Positions 1 through 13,240 of a DNA stretch of 64,000 nt are shown piece by piece. The stretch is from positions 186,001-250,000 of the forward strand of contig JAAONU010000022.1 of assembly GCA_012932295.1 (NCBI GenBank), read 5' to 3'. Every line of letters starts with the position of its first letter. Positions within the stretch are counted from its first letter, which is position 1. Source of the stretch: Cyclina sinensis (Eukaryota; Mollusca; Bivalvia; Venerida; Veneridae). Below the pieces are notes generated by a model. The model did not search any database. It had not been told where the DNA came from and worked only from the letters and a program-made list of their open reading frames with translations. The position numbers and the translations under genes were made by a program.

Positions 1-646
1 AAAAAGGATGGTTCAATCACGGACTTACATGTATATACTGTGGGTTTCCACAAATTACAGTCTCACTGGTTCTGACATTACAAGGGAGATAAATGTGGAG
101 TGAACTACTCTGAAGTTAAGTACGGGCGACTTTTTTACATCTGCCACACAGCACATGACACTTGCAGTAGTGAAGTGTAAATATATATGTAAATGATCCC
201 GAAGGACCAGAGAATAAGTAAAAACAAACAATGACGAAAGCACGCTGCAACTTAAAGCCGAAACACCAGCACTTGTATCAAATGTAGTAAAATGTAACGC
301 AAGTAGGTAAGGAGTCATACATAAATTCCCATCACCAAGGTACAAGTAAAACATACACGAAATAACAGGTATACATACGGAAGAAAATTTGCATGTTCTA
401 ATATTTTAATGACGATCGACAGTAGACAAAGCACATTCGCATTTGCATGAAGTTGTACAACTGGAAGACGCAACCTAAAAGACGAGGTTTCAATGACAAG
501 TGGAGCAAAATGCATTCTCAAATTTAAATACTAATCGCCAAAAGTGAATAAATATTTGTTTTGATTTTGTTGGTTTCGGGCGTTCACAGGTCAACAGTTA
601 ATTTATATTCATTAGATATCTGTTCGGCTTCCGCCTTGTAATGTGC

Positions 647-1576
647 TCATCTACAACTCAACAGTACGATGATGAAAACGCGATCTCGTAAATCTTTCAA
701 TTTATTAATCCACCAATGGACTCCCTGTCGCCTTAAGTAACTCCACCACGCTTCAATTCTCTGATTCGAAGTACTTTTCCCGTACATGAAACTTTTCATA
801 CCCGCCAATGAGTCCCTGTGATTATAGCGAAGAAGCGGTTGTAAGAAGCTAATATTCGAATTTTCAGTTCCACAATCCCCTCGTATAACTCGTGGAGCAC
901 ATTTCATTTTCTTAATAGTATCAAGATAATAGTATGCGATACATTTTGGGTCATTGTTACTTGCTCCGACCTCCAGCCACATTATTCTACGACTATATCC
1001 ATCTATAGCCCCATGAATGCAGAACCCAAATGGTTTTAGTTTATCGTAACCGTCTATATGCCAGACGAAATTCGGACCCTTTACATTATACCGTCTTCTC
1101 TTTAGTCTGTGGGCTTTACGGGATAAAACACCTTCCGGATCTACTTCTTTCATTATACGCATTACTTCATTTCTTTTCACCTTTATTTTATAATCATTTT
1201 CCAAACGTCGCCACATGCTTCTGTAGCCAATACACTGTCCACTTAACTGAATTTCGTTTGTAATTATATTCTTAACGTCTTCAAATGGTGTACTTTCAAC
1301 ATTTCGACGGCGAAAGTTGTTTACTTTTAAAATGCGTTTTAAATGCCGAATACTTATGCTGATATTGTGACATCTGTATAAAATAAGAACAATTTCACAG
1401 TATTTAAATCCCGCGAAAAAATACTCTTTGATCTTCTGAAGTCTGCTCAATGCATCATGACTGTCTGATCGCACATATGAGGTCCCTGTTACCATAGAAA
1501 AGTCTATTGTCAACATAAAAGCCAGACAAGACGACAAAAGCACGGCCGTCGAAATCTGAAAAGAGGAAAGTGACAT
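647..1576 (-). pseudogene. Integrase-core (DDE) transposase-like ORF, probably a C-terminally broken remnant
   Basis: The 309-residue reading frame matches, from its domain pattern, the integrase-core proteins that are multicopy in many invertebrate and fish genomes. After about 45 residues of unlikely hydrophobic N-terminus there is a helix-turn-helix-like region (about residues 55-150, ending in a basic run ending RLKRRRYNVKGPN). The rve/DDE core follows. The likely catalytic acidic residues are the D of HIDGYDK, the D of RGDCGTEN and the E of NQRIEAWW. The frame stops soon after NKLKDLRD, where family members normally continue by roughly 50-100 residues, so the C-terminus looks lost. No terminal repeats were found around it. 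The family match is from memory of the motifs and is good; whether it is expressed is unknown. The N-terminal hydrophobic stretch is probably read-through of non-coding sequence. Confidence 0.6.
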
Positions 1577-2154
1577 GAATCAGATAAGTATTTCATTAGT
1601 TGGATTATATACTATGCTATAGCTTAAATTCTGCTGAAATCTATATTTAATTACTCTACAAATGATACATATAAGGTATTTCATATTCTAAAATATGCTG
1701 TTGGAGATCTCAAACGCTTGCTAAATATACTTCTGTACTTCAGTCGGCTTTCTATGTTAGTATTTAGAATGCATTATATAAGTACTTGATTTGAAAAAGC
1801 AGACTTCTACTCCTCATCTTTAGCTTTTGAGGGGTTATATGGTGTATGGTATTTAAAATATGTAGTAAAATAGAGTAAGAACTATTGAATTGTTTTTAAA
1901 TAATACTACAGATGTTTTAGGTAGACACATCATTTTATACTCATTTAGCAGCACCTTTATATGTATTATTTTAAATGTACTAAATGTATTATCAAAATTA
2001 AGGTTCTTTTTTACATAATTTTCATAAGGAATACTTACACAATTAATTTCGATGAAACAGGGAAGCTTCATTCCATTTCTGTGGAAAATAACTGTACGTC
2101 TTGTTCACAAAAGAGCATGCTCTCGACTGATGCGCTCGAAGCCATGCCAAATAA

Positions 2155-2261
2155 ATAATAACTTATAAGTAACAAATAATAACTTATAAGTAATAAATTA
2201 TAACTTATAAGTAATAAATTATAACTTATAATTAATAAATGATAACATATAAATAATAAAT
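2155..2261. repeat. 21-bp tandem repeat, about five copies
   Basis: The unit is close to ATAATAACTTATAAGTAATAA. Five successive copies are visible, with one to four substitutions each, and decay increases towards the right. Confidence 0.85.
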
Positions 2262-2323
2262 GTCCCTCCAGGGCTTCCGTACTAATCTGCTACTGAAAAC
2301 AAACAACAACAAACGAACAAACG

Positions 2324-2374
<51 letters not shown>
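2324..2374. repeat. Uninterrupted A51 tract
   Basis: Fifty-one consecutive A residues follow an (AAAC/AACG)-rich lead-in. It could be the tail of a retroposed sequence on the plus strand, but no body of a known element precedes it. Its exact length is unreliable in any assembly. Confidence 0.8.
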
Positions 2375-2375
<1 letters not shown>

Positions 2376-2759
2376 AAGGAAAATGCAGAAGACTCCTAAA
2401 TACTTGCCATATATCATTTTTCACATGACATGCTTTGTTAAATCATTACTTGATATTTCTATATGCTACGTTTGTCGTAACCAAACACTTAACATTTACT
2501 TAATTTATTGTCGTTTTGTACTTGACAACGTCATATTTATGTTTTCTCAACTTGATACTTAAGAAGCAATTATTTCATTTTCAACATAAACTTTAAAACT
2601 TTCTCATTAGAACTTTTTTCAATAACAGTTACTCAGTAGCAATCATTCTATTACTTGTCTGTTACCAAGTCTAGATATCAATGGACAATAAATCCGGAAA
2701 AGTCCGGTGACAGACTTTATCCACTATCAAGGGAAGTTACTCTCACAAAACAAGAAAAA

Positions 2760-2762
2760 ATG
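2760..2762 (+). CDS. CALML4: Candidate first coding exon end (ATG followed by GTTTGT donor) of the CALML4-like gene
   Basis: Animal calmodulin-type genes often have an intron directly after the start codon. The second exon here begins exactly at the second codon (Ala). The nearest upstream ATG followed by GT is AAAAAATG|GTTTGT at 2760. It would create an intron of about 103 bases with a T-rich tract before the acceptor at 2864-2865. This is an inference: another ATG|GT further upstream is possible. Confidence 0.4.
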
Positions 2763-2865
2763 GTTTGTTGACTCTTTTAAAAGTTTTTTATTTTATTTCA
2801 TCCCTTTAAATTGCTTTTTTATTCCTCTATATAACTGTAACACTTAACTTTTTTTTCTTTTTTAG

Positions 2866-5800
2866 GCGAAGTATTTCAGCCAGAGTGATATTGATTGTAA
2901 GTGACTTCGTTTTCATTCTTTAGTTTACACACCTGTCAAAATTTTGATGACCACGCCCAATTATTATAAGACCCAGACAACAAAGTTTTCAATGAGAATA
3001 TTTTTTTTTAAATTCTGAATAAAGATTTTGTATTGTGCAAAGTTTGTTTAAACATTTTTTGAGAGCATTTGCTTGTTATTATCACCAGTCAATTTCACAG
3101 GTGGCAGCATCAGAGGACACAGTATCAGAGCTACCGAGTGCATATAAGATAAGATAAGCTTTATTTAAAGTCTGCAAGACAGGAACAACATAACATAAGC
3201 TCTGATGAGCTTTTTAAACAGACTATATAATCTTAAGTCAACAAAATCTGCCTAAGTTTATGAAAAATTAGTTACAGTAAATTTGTTTGTTTGTCATTTA
3301 TCTACTATTTACAAGGTTACATGCCTTCGGTACATCCTTTTGTGAAAGAATTTAATTAAACATTAGATATGGTAAAATGCAGTCTGATTAGACAAAGCTA
3401 GAGGCTGTCTAGTCAAAATAATTCGAGTGACGTCTTTAGCAAATTGAGATATTTTTGTTATGGGTCAGAATCTCGCGGAGGCGAGATATTGACCCTTACA
3501 AAAAATTTCACAATATCTCGAATCTTGCGTACAATTAGTTGGATTAGTGGCTGTCCAGTCAGATCAAGATTCTTTGTTACTATCTTTTTTGTAATTTTAA
3601 TTTTCCCGACATGTGCCTGCCTAGTATAGTCACTATTGACTTTTGGCAGTATTAAGTTGAAGTGTTGCAACATTCAAGATGCAGACTATAGAATGGCTAC
3701 CAGTGATGAAAACTACAGTGAATTGTTCAACATCTAGCCAGTGCTCAGTCATTCATTTGATCTGAAGTATGGAATCAGTGAAATTAAATATAGTACCTTT
3801 CTATTTACCATTAAGTGAGGGTTATGGATCTCCTGTCTGCTGACTTAACAATGCCAAAACAGTAATATACAGTGATCCCCATTCTTTGGCCTAAGGATAT
3901 ACAGAATGTTCATTGACATGGTGACAATGAGAAAAAATACTGTGATTGCTTTTGGAAATATGTAAGATAGGTTATGTTGACTACAAAACCCTCTGATAAT
4001 GCTGTGTTTTTGACAATGTCTTATTGTTGAAAGAGTTCAAGGAATATAGATTTTGAATAACTTCAGTGATTGGGGGAAAAAATGACAATAAGAAAATAGC
4101 CCCTTTGTTTTCAAATCCAGTGGGGGATTTTCAGTTTGGAAAAGCAACTTATTTAATTTCATCAGAAAAGAAATCAAAAAGCACTTTTCTTTAGTTACAG
4201 TGTTAAAGTTTTTGTCTGAATAGGTCTAATTTTTTATGAAATTAAAAGAATATGATTATCATTTCACCTTTCACATTGCAGTGTTCAAAGAATGTTTCTT
4301 CTTTATTGCCAAACGAGGGTACACAACAAGTGAACAGGAAATGGGCACTATAATGAGATCTTTGTCATACAGTCCAACAGAAGAAGAAATACAAAACTAC
4401 TTCAAGAAATATGTGAAAGGTACAATGATGTAACTATACTTCTTGATAGGTCTTAGTCTCTGTTCATGGATATTTTCAAATAATCCCTAGTATGATATCA
4501 TGAACAATTGTTTGACAGGCATCATAATTCTAACAGATAAATATTCTTTGTGAAACAGAATAGACACTGGCTACTAAACTTTCCTTAAAATATTTGAGGA
4601 TTTTCAAAGTCAAAATTTTATTGACAGGATTTGAACCTTTGACGTGTACTTAATGTTACACCTCTCAATAAGATAAGAGAGGCCACAGGGCCATATTTTA
4701 TTTACACTAACCCTGCTTAATTCCTAAAATAGACTCTTCTGTCATTCAGTTTGGACAGAACCATTCAATATTTACAGAGGTGTTATTTATTATGGTATGC
4801 AAACTGGCTGAATAGAAGAATACAGAAGCACAAATGTTCAGTCTAATCATAATAAATGTATGGAATAGGGAATAAAAAGCTTCTAACCATCAAGGAAAAG
4901 TTAAGACTGAAAAGTCTTGAGTTTGTTTGATGTTTTATTCCCAGTTATATGTGCTGTTAATTCCTAATTTTCAGATGGGAAGATTGATTTTGCATCATTC
5001 CTAGAAGTAATGCATGCACACAACATGAAAGAAAATGCCTTAAAGGAAATAACCAGTGCTTTTCTAGGTAAGATCATCAGGGGAGACAATTATTCTCAAA
5101 GATGTCACCTGAGCTGAAAGGCTCAAGTTGCCCAATGTCTGTCCTCTGTCCATCAACAAAGGCAACCAAAAGACATCTCCTGTGAAACCAATGGACCTAT
5201 TTCAGCTTAACTGTACCAGAATGTTTTTTGCATGGCCCCCTTGAAGATTTTGAAACTGTTAAGTTCCATGCAGAACTCTGGTTGCTTTAGCAATAAAAAG
5301 AAAGGGAAAAACTTGAAAGCTGTTCTCCTCAGCAACCCCTTGACAGATTTGAAAATAATTTAGCACAAATGTTCCTTGGTTGACCCTCTATATTATAAAT
5401 TGTGAAATTTTTATGCTTCTGTGAAAAATATGGGACAGGACGTATTTTCCCTTTATGTCTTTACCAGTAACTTTAAAAGTTCTCCTGAAACTGATGGCTT
5501 AATTTGAAAATAATTTGGAACAAATGTTCCTTGGGTGACCTCTATATATATTTGTTATTTATATCTATCTGTGAAAAAAAAAACATAACCACCAGTGGCA
5601 AATTCCTAGTTTTGACACTCTTTGTGTCACTTCTCACACAAGCACAAAAATTTCCAAGTACTCGTTGGTAAGACACCTTTTAGCCACATGTACTTCACTT
5701 CACCCAGCTGTGTATGAGGTCCATCAATGCACTCATTCTCTCAGAGTAACCCCCCTATATGGTATAGTAGTTTGTCACTAAATCATAATTTCTAGATCTT

Positions 5801-6985
5801 TTACTGTTGAAAGGTAGGGGATTTTAGGCATATTGCAATTCTGATAATTTGTAATAACTTTAAAATATTGTGCTGTTCAAAAAAGAACTAGTTTATATCA
5901 AACTATTAATAACTGTTAAATCCTCCCTTGCAGCTGATTACAGATGTATTTTCTCAGACTTAGTAGCCGGTCATTGAAGCATTTGAAAAAAATTGCATTA
6001 ATGTTCAGCCATTTTATTATGTAACATATAAATACGTTGTAAGTATATCTATTTTGTATTGTTGCATTTATAGCCCATGACAAAGAAGGCAAGGGCTATG
6101 TACCAACCAATGAAGTGAAGAATATCTTGTTAAACCTGGGAGAGAGAATTTCTAGAAGAGAATGTAAGATTTTAATCCTTTTTACCATACTTGTCTCCTT
6201 CTTATTAGCTTATCTGACCTTTGGTCAGGTATAAAGGTCAGGTATAGCTTTTGGATGCTTTTTGTCCCATGTTAGTGTGGTGTCCACAATTGAATTCAAA
6301 CAAAATCTCCTCCTTTACCACTGACTCCATTTCAATTAAACAGAAATGGTCCATGTGTGATCCCCTTTCAAAATTATATAAAAATGGAATTCCATCCAGA
6401 ACTCTTGTTGCCATGGAAACTGAAAAGAAAAACTTTAAATATCTTCTTGTCTGAAACCGCAAGGCCTAGAGCTTAGATATTTAGTTTGTAGCATTATCTA
6501 GTGTACCATTACCCAAATCATATGTTGTTGCTAGGTGTCTGGTACATTTAATGTTCTTCCATAACTGTGTTGTAAACTTTCTTCAACACACTGTCTTATC
6601 ACAGTTGTGAAATAATGTCACAGAAATACATGATTTGCTTCTTTATTTGTCTTTGGGAACCATTAGATAATGGTTTTTAATCATAATTTCAGGTGATGTA
6701 CCCTTTCATTCGAAAAATATTCTTTTGCTGTCAGCCTAACATCTCAGTGGATAGGCTATTTGCAGTTCATTTCAATTTGTGCAGTCAGAATTGGTGCCTT
6801 AAGTGTATATAAAATAAAATTTGCCAGGCTTCCAACCAAGTTGAACAAGAATTATAGTAGTATAAATCATACACATTCTTTTTGTTGCAGTGGAAGCACT
6901 CTTCCGCGACGGAGGTGTAAATGGTGGACAGATAAGATACAACGACTTTGTAGACAACATAGCTCAACCTGTGCCTGACTATTAA
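2866..6985 (+). CDS. CALML4: Calmodulin-like protein 4 (CALML4-type EF-hand protein), five exons visible
   Basis: Exons 2866-2896, 4282-4419, 4975-5067, 6074-6163 and 6891-6985 are each bounded by AG/GT, and all four internal junctions are phase 1. They join without a stop into 148 codons (149 with the initiator Met), ending PVPDY-stop. The start AKYFSQSDIDLFKECF, the segment DGKIDFASFLEVMH, HDKEGKGYV and the end resemble vertebrate CALML4 (about 153 aa, ending GRDY) along the whole length. There are four EF-hand-like units. The loops lack most canonical acidic ligands: unit 1 reads IAKRGYTTSEQE, unit 3 DKEGKGYVPTNE, and unit 4 is Gly-rich. Calcium binding is therefore doubtful, as in vertebrates. 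In mammals CALML4 is a light chain of class VII myosins in microvillus/stereocilium adhesion complexes; the same role here is inference. All exons look intact and under constraint. Confidence 0.88.
3143..3260 (-). repeat. Possible 3' tail of a non-LTR retrotransposon inside CALML4 intron 2
   Basis: A (AAGAT)n-like run followed by AAGCTTTATTTAAAGTCTGC resembles the simple-repeat 3' ends of CR1/L2-type elements read on the minus strand. No coding part is attached, so this is a weak call. Confidence 0.35.
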
Positions 6986-7379
6986 GAAAGTTTTAAATTA
7001 AACAATTTGGTTATAAGAACTAAAAAGTAGTCTATGATTGACCATTCAAATAATACCAAGTTCTGTGTTCAGTTATATTTTAATGTCATCAAAGACGGGA
7101 TATTAGAAATTCCTTTTTAAGTGCACAGTGTCGGGGGGAAATTAAAAACAGTAATTATCAAACACAGTCATTAAATTTTTTAATGATGTTATGTCCTTAT
7201 TCAACAAAGAGTACAGTATCTTCTTTGAAAGTCACTTTTTCTTGTGAAATCCAGAAATTTTCATTTTCATGTTGCTGAAGAAATATTTATGTAAAGCTCT
7301 GTCTTTAGATATTCATGTTAAACTCTATATTTAAGTAAGAATTGGGTCAAACAAGCTGTTATGAGCCAGAAGTGATTTC

Positions 7380-8520
7380 TAGCTCACCTGAGCAAATGTT
7401 CAGGGTGAGCTGTTGTGGTCACCCTGTGTCCAGCATCAACATTTTACTTTATATGACATCTCCTCCTAAACTACAAAGCTATTTTTAACCAAACTTGATA
7501 GAAATGTTCCTTTTATTGCCCTTGTCTAAAATTGATTAAACTGTTCCACTCTGTTAAAAATAAGGGCTACAAAAGCTGAAAATACAAAAAATTATAAAAC
7601 AACATCTCCTGCTAAACAGCAAGGTACCGGTAGTTTTCCACCAAATTTCACAGGCATGTTCCTTACATAGCTCTTGATGCTTTCGCTCCATTGAACACAA
7701 TGGCCACCAGAGCTAAAAAGATTTTCGTCAATATTTGGCTTTAAATTACGTCTCCTCCAAAACCACTAAGTCATTTTAAACAAAACTTAACAGAAATGTT
7801 CCTTATTTTGCCCTTTTCTAAAATTGCTCAAACCATTTCATTCCATTGCACAAAAGGGCTACAAAAGCTAAAAAAAGAAACAAATTAAAACAACATCTCT
7901 TAAACAGCAAGGTGATTTTCCACCAAATTTCAGGGAAATTTTCTTTACAGAGCCCTCCATTAAAGTTAATAAAAAGGTTCTGCTTCAGTGAACAAAATTG
8001 CCAACAGAGCTAAAAATAGATTTTTGTCAGTTTTTGACTTCAAATGACATCTCCTCTCAGACTGCAAAGCCATTTTCCTTCAAACGTCATAGAAATTTTT
8101 CTGATATTGCCCTTTTCTAAAATTGCTTAAACCATTCCGCTGCATTGCACATAAGAGCTGCAAAAGCTAAAAACTGAAAAAAAAAATCAAACAACATCTC
8201 CATCTAAAGGGCAAAATAATTTTCTGTCCAGTTTTACAGAAATGTTCCCTACGTAGCTTTGTATTAAGATTGCTTCGATTCTTCTGCTCCATTGCACAAA
8301 ATGGCCACCAGAGCTAAAAATAGATTTTCGTCAATGTTTGGCATCAAATGACATCTCCTCACAAGCTGCTAGCTCAAAATTGCCTGTGCCCCATGTGTTT
8401 TGTTTGACATGTATAAAATAAGAGGTTTTTGAAAATCTTCTTTAAAAAATGTAATATTGTGTCTTTTGTTTGCCAAAGTACAAAGGTGAGCATTCCAGGG
8501 CCAACATGGCCCTTTTGTTT
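7380..8520 (+). mobile_element. HINE/Helitron-like non-autonomous element A with internal tandem units of about 148 bp
   Basis: The left end is a hairpin, GCTCACCTGA / TCAGGGTGAGC, at 7382-7410. The right end is the palindrome GGGCCAACATGGCCC at 8498-8512. Between them the motif (A)CATCTCCTCC recurs at about 7456, 7604, 7749, 7891, 8047, 8195 and 8350, a spacing of 142-156 bases. Two unit types alternate (ATGACATC and AACAACATC), so the higher-order period is about 295 bp. There is no coding capacity. The same terminal motifs occur in the opposite orientation at 30206-32472. Assignment to the HINE/Helentron group is by architecture only. Confidence 0.6.
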
Positions 8521-10366
8521 AACAATAATGATAATTTCTATCATTGAAAATTATAAGCAGTAAATGTTTACCCCCATTGTATGTATGTGTAATTTTATTT
8601 TATATTGATTTTTTCGAATTTGTACATATGTTTTTCAGAAGTGAAATTTTAGTTCTGTGGAAAATTTATATATCATTGGTCAAGGTGCTGATACCTTGTG
8701 ACTTAGAGGGATTTGTGTGCGGCTGAAATTTTTCCAACAAACTGTTATTTCAGGTTATATATTTTATGATATAAAGTTTTTTTAATACATGGTAATTTTT
8801 TATCGGATAAAGCTGAGTGCCCACTGCTTTTTGTGCCCACACATATTGTCCTCAAACTGTTTTCGTAGATATCTTGTAGTTTTGTGCAACAGTGCATTTT
8901 GATTTCTTAAAATTGTGATAATGTGTGTGGAAGCATTTTATACCTTTTTAGCTTGTTTAAGAAACTAATTTTATGTCTGGAGTGTATTTGATAAAAAAAA
9001 ATTGTGTGAAATGCATTAAATTCAACATTGAATAAAATGAAATAAAAAAATGCAAAAGATGTGTATGGAATAGGGTTTTTTAAAATCATGTGTAGAAGCA
9101 AAATATTTCCATGTAACTGCTATCAGTATAGTTTTCTATAAAAATCTTTTACGAGCATGAACATATTATCTTTTTACTACATTTTGTTTTTACATCACAA
9201 ATGTATCATTTTAAGGTAAAACTGGTCTTCGAACCAGTATACCTATAGCGAGGATGCTTAATGTTTTAGTAGCAGTTCTTGATTTGTCTCCCTCAGGGTC
9301 TTTCAAATAGATATATGAAAGACCCTGCTACAAATAACTTAATGGGGCAATATCTTTTCCATTTGATTCAAAAAAGTTTTGACCTATGTAATCAACAAAT
9401 AAGTCTAACCATCAAAAACGCATGCATTACTTCTAGGAATGATGCAAACGTTTATTTAACATAACATAACATAACATATATTTTATTTATCAATGTGAAA
9501 CTTTCACTCCTAACGAGTTTTCCTTTATGAAAATACCCTAAAACGAAAAGTACATTATCAAATATAGTTTGGTTTTGCCTTAATGATTGTGACTCTCGAT
9601 CCAGCCTCATTGTAAACATGACAGACTCAACAAGTTTTTTATTTTAAACATTCCAGTGGGTCGAGACTTGCGATGAAACACGTAGGATCCTTAGGGACCA
9701 TCATACAATTATGTTTCTTTCTTTTCTCTGATGCTATTACTTTGATATTAGGCTAATTTTGTTGACCAAGAAACACTAATTTTTTTAAGATAATTAACTG
9801 TTGCAGGCATGCACTGGATTATCAAAAATAAATACTGGAAATACACAGAGTTAAAAACAGATAACAGTGTAAAAACAGTTTTGTTCAATGACAGTAGTTT
9901 TAGCGTCGCTTTTGTAATATGCTTCCACATATATCATCACAATTTTAGGAAATTAAACTGCGCTGTTGCACTTTATCAAAAAATACACAATATCTGAGAA
10001 AAATTATTTCAGGACAATATGTGTTACAAAAAGAAGGCACTCGGCTTTATTCGATAAAAAAATTAAGATGTTTGAAAAAATGGTATCCTAAAAATATTAC
10101 CTGAATCGATGGTTTGTTGACAAATTTCAACCCCACACATATCCGTTTAAGTCACGTGATATCGGCACTGTGTTGGTTAGTTACATTTGTATGTCTTATA
10201 GATGCTGATTACATATCACTTTTAACTAAAATAGAAGTAAGATTATCATATTTTAATACACTTATATATTCATGTTGGCCAGAATGAAGTATTGTTGTTA
10301 TGTGCAAAAAATATATTTAAATCATTCCAACAACAAGTTTTTGTTTTTCTTTCTTGCATTTTCGCT
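8521..10366. other. AT-rich stretch with no recognised gene
   Basis: Only low-complexity features are visible, for example a short AACAT repeat near 9461-9478. The open frames here have no domain or codon signal that I recognise. Confidence 0.5.
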
Positions 10367-13240
10367 CACCTGAGGACAGAATGGTATTAGTGTAAAATGC
10401 TGTAAGCTAATAAGTGTTTATCATAAGAATTTGAACAAACAGGGGTCAAGCTGGACTTTTTCCTATTTCCAAAGGCAAACATACCTTAGGAAGCACATTG
10501 TGGTGAAGCATTTTCAAAGGCAACATCATTTAGAATAGTTATTATCAAACCCAACCATTAACAGCAAAGTTATGGCCAATTTTAGCAGTATTCAATAATT
10601 TGATTTTGAAGTTCAATGTCAAATTAAGGTCAAAGTCAAGTTAAATTTAACCTTGAACATACTGTTTGAAGGGTACTTACATTCAAGTATAAAGCCTTAT
10701 ATTCATCCATTAACAACAAAGATATGGCCAATTTTAACACCATCAACGTCATTTGAAGGTCAAGGTCACTTGAATTTTTCAACATGTTGGTTTTGTTGTT
10801 TTATCCCAGTATGAATCAAATCTGTTTGTTATGGCAATTTAAGCAAAATTCAAAACTTGCGACCGTGCGGATTTGTCCTGTCCATATCTTGCTCATTCTT
10901 TGAAGGATTTTGAAATAATTTGGAACAAATGTTCACCATGATGGGGTGGTGTGTCGCACACAAAACTCAGGTCCGCCACTCAAAGGTCAAGGTCACACTT
11001 GAGGGTCAGCGCAAAACCCGTGTCCGGAGCGTAACTTCTACATGCATGGAGGGATTTTAATGTAACTCAGGCCAAATATTCTCCATAGTGAGGCGGAGAC
11101 TCGCGAAAAATTCAGGTGTCTGTGGCAAAGCTAAAGGTCACACTTAGGCGTCCATAGTCAAATAACAAAATGAAACATTCATTTGCGAGTATAATTTTTA
11201 TATACATGGATGAATTTTAATATAACTTAGCACAAATGTTCTCCATGTTGAGTTGAGTTGTGCGCAAAATGAAAGTCAAGGTCACAAGAGGTCAAAGGTC
11301 AAATAAAAATATTAAAATTTGTTTGTTGGTGCTGTATCTTGCTTATGCTTGGAGTATTATGCTCAGTGGTCAGAGGATTTGAAAAAATCAGGTGTCTGTG
11401 GCAAAGATCAAGGTCATATTTAGGGATTTAAGGTCAAATAACAAAATATATGTAAAACATTCATTTGCAAGTATAACTTCTATATACATGGATGGATTAT
11501 TAAATAACTTGGCACAAATGTTCTCCATGTTGAGTTAAGTTGTTTTGCACAAAATGAAGGACAAGGTAACAAGAAGTCAACGGTCAAATAAAGATATTAA
11601 AATTTGTTTGTTGGCGCTGTATCTTGCTTACGCTTTGAAGTGTTATGCTTAGTGGTCAGAGGATTTTGAAATTGTTGAGCTCACTTGTGGTGAGGTCGAC
11701 TTAGTCGCTGCTTTTCACTTTTGATGGTTTGGTGTATGTGTGTCTGTCATCTGTGCGTCTGTATAGATTTGTCTGGTCTATATCTTGCTCATTCTTTGAA
11801 GGATTACAAAATGGTTTGATACAAATGTTCACCATGATGGGGTGAAGTGTCACACGCAAAACCCAGGCTGGCGGCTCAAAAGTCAAGGTCACACTTGGAG
11901 GGTTGGCTCAAAACCTGTGTCCGGAGCGTAACTTCTACAATGTCAATGTAATGTCAAGATTTTGCCTTGGGTATAAGGAGGATGTGTTGCGCACATCTAA
12001 CCTATGTATACATCTTTCTCCTTGATCGGAAGCTTATGGGTTCAGGTTTGAATTAAGATGAGCGGTCTCGACATTCTGCCCGTGGGCATGTCTAGCATTA
12101 AGTGTTGTGGCCAATTTAGTAATATTCAGTAATTTACCTTGAAGGTCAAGGTCAAATATAGATCAAGGCCATACAAGATTAATTCAACATGTCAGTTTTG
12201 TCATAAGTGTTGTGGCCAATTTTAGTAATATTAAATAATTTAACCTTGAAGGTCAATGTCAAAAAAAGATCAAGGTCATAGAAGAGTAATTCAACATGTC
12301 AGTTTTGTCATACGTATTGTGGTCAATTTTAGCAATATTCAATAATTTGACTTTGAAGCTCAATGTCCGATAAAGGTCAAGGCCAAGTTCAGTTTAACCT
12401 TCTACAAGATATTGTCCAAAAGATAGTTATGTCGAAATATGAAGACAATACATTCATTAACAGCAAAGATGTAGCCAATTTCATCACCATCAAGGCCATT
12501 TACAGATTAAGGTCGTAACTGTATAATTCAATATGTTTGTTTTGCTCTCAGTGTTGTTTTGTAACAATATGAATCAAATCCATCCTCTAGTAACAAAGTT
12601 GTGGCAATTTAAGTAAAATTCAGTAACTTGACCTTGAAGGTCAAGTTCACTTTAAGGTCAAGGCCATGCTGGAATAATTCAACACGTCTATTTTGTCAGT
12701 TGTTATGGCAAATCTTAGCAATAAATTTTCAAATATTCAATAATCTGACATCATAAGTCAAGGTCAAATAAAGGTCAAGGTCACTATTAAATAATTTAAC
12801 ATGTCAGCTTTGTCTTAAGTATTGTTTTGTCCAAATATGAATCAAATCTGTAAATAAATGACAAAGTTATGACAATTTATTTAAGCAAAATTCAATAACC
12901 TGACCTTTACCATCAAGGTCATTTTAATGTCAAGTTCACACTTGAATAATTTAACAAGTCAGTTTTGTCATAAGTGTTGCTTTGTTCAAGTATGAATAGA
13001 ATTTGTAAATAAATGACAAAGTTATGACAATTTAAGCATAGTTCAATAGTTAGAATAATCAACATGTCATTTTTATCATAAGTGTTGTTTTGTCCAAGTA
13101 TGAATCAAAGCCAACTATCAAAAACAAAGGTTTGGTCAATTTTAGCAAAATTTAATAATTTGACCGTGAAGGTCATTTATAAGTCAAGTCAAGTTCAGTC
13201 TGGTCTCCTTGAAGGTCTTGAAGGGTTGTGAAGACAACAT
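10367..13240. repeat. Block of diverged interspersed repeats rich in AAGGTCAAGGTCA
   Basis: The block starts with GCTCACCTGAGG at 10368, like the hairpin end of element A, and has another similar start near 11681 (GAGCTCACTTGTGGTGAG). The text between is a chain of diverged repeats that share TCAAGGTCA, 'CAACATGTCAGTTTTGTC' and 'ATTTTAGCAATATTCAATAA'. GTCCGGAGCGTAACTTCTAC occurs at 11021 and again near 11919, which suggests a duplicated unit of about 0.9 kb. No protein can be supported. Confidence 0.65.

Larger units (their letters stand above)
1577..2759. other. Non-coding stretch with small repeats, upstream of the CALML4-like gene
   Basis: No gene is recognised here. It is AT-rich and holds the 21-bp tandem repeat and the A51 tract listed separately. 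The last few hundred bases should contain the promoter and 5' untranslated part of the calmodulin-like gene, but I see no convincing TATA or initiator signal. Confidence 0.4.

Noticed and set aside
2260..2562. ORF with a long poly-Lys (or poly-Phe) run
   Set aside because: It is produced by the A51 tract; no coding signal outside it.
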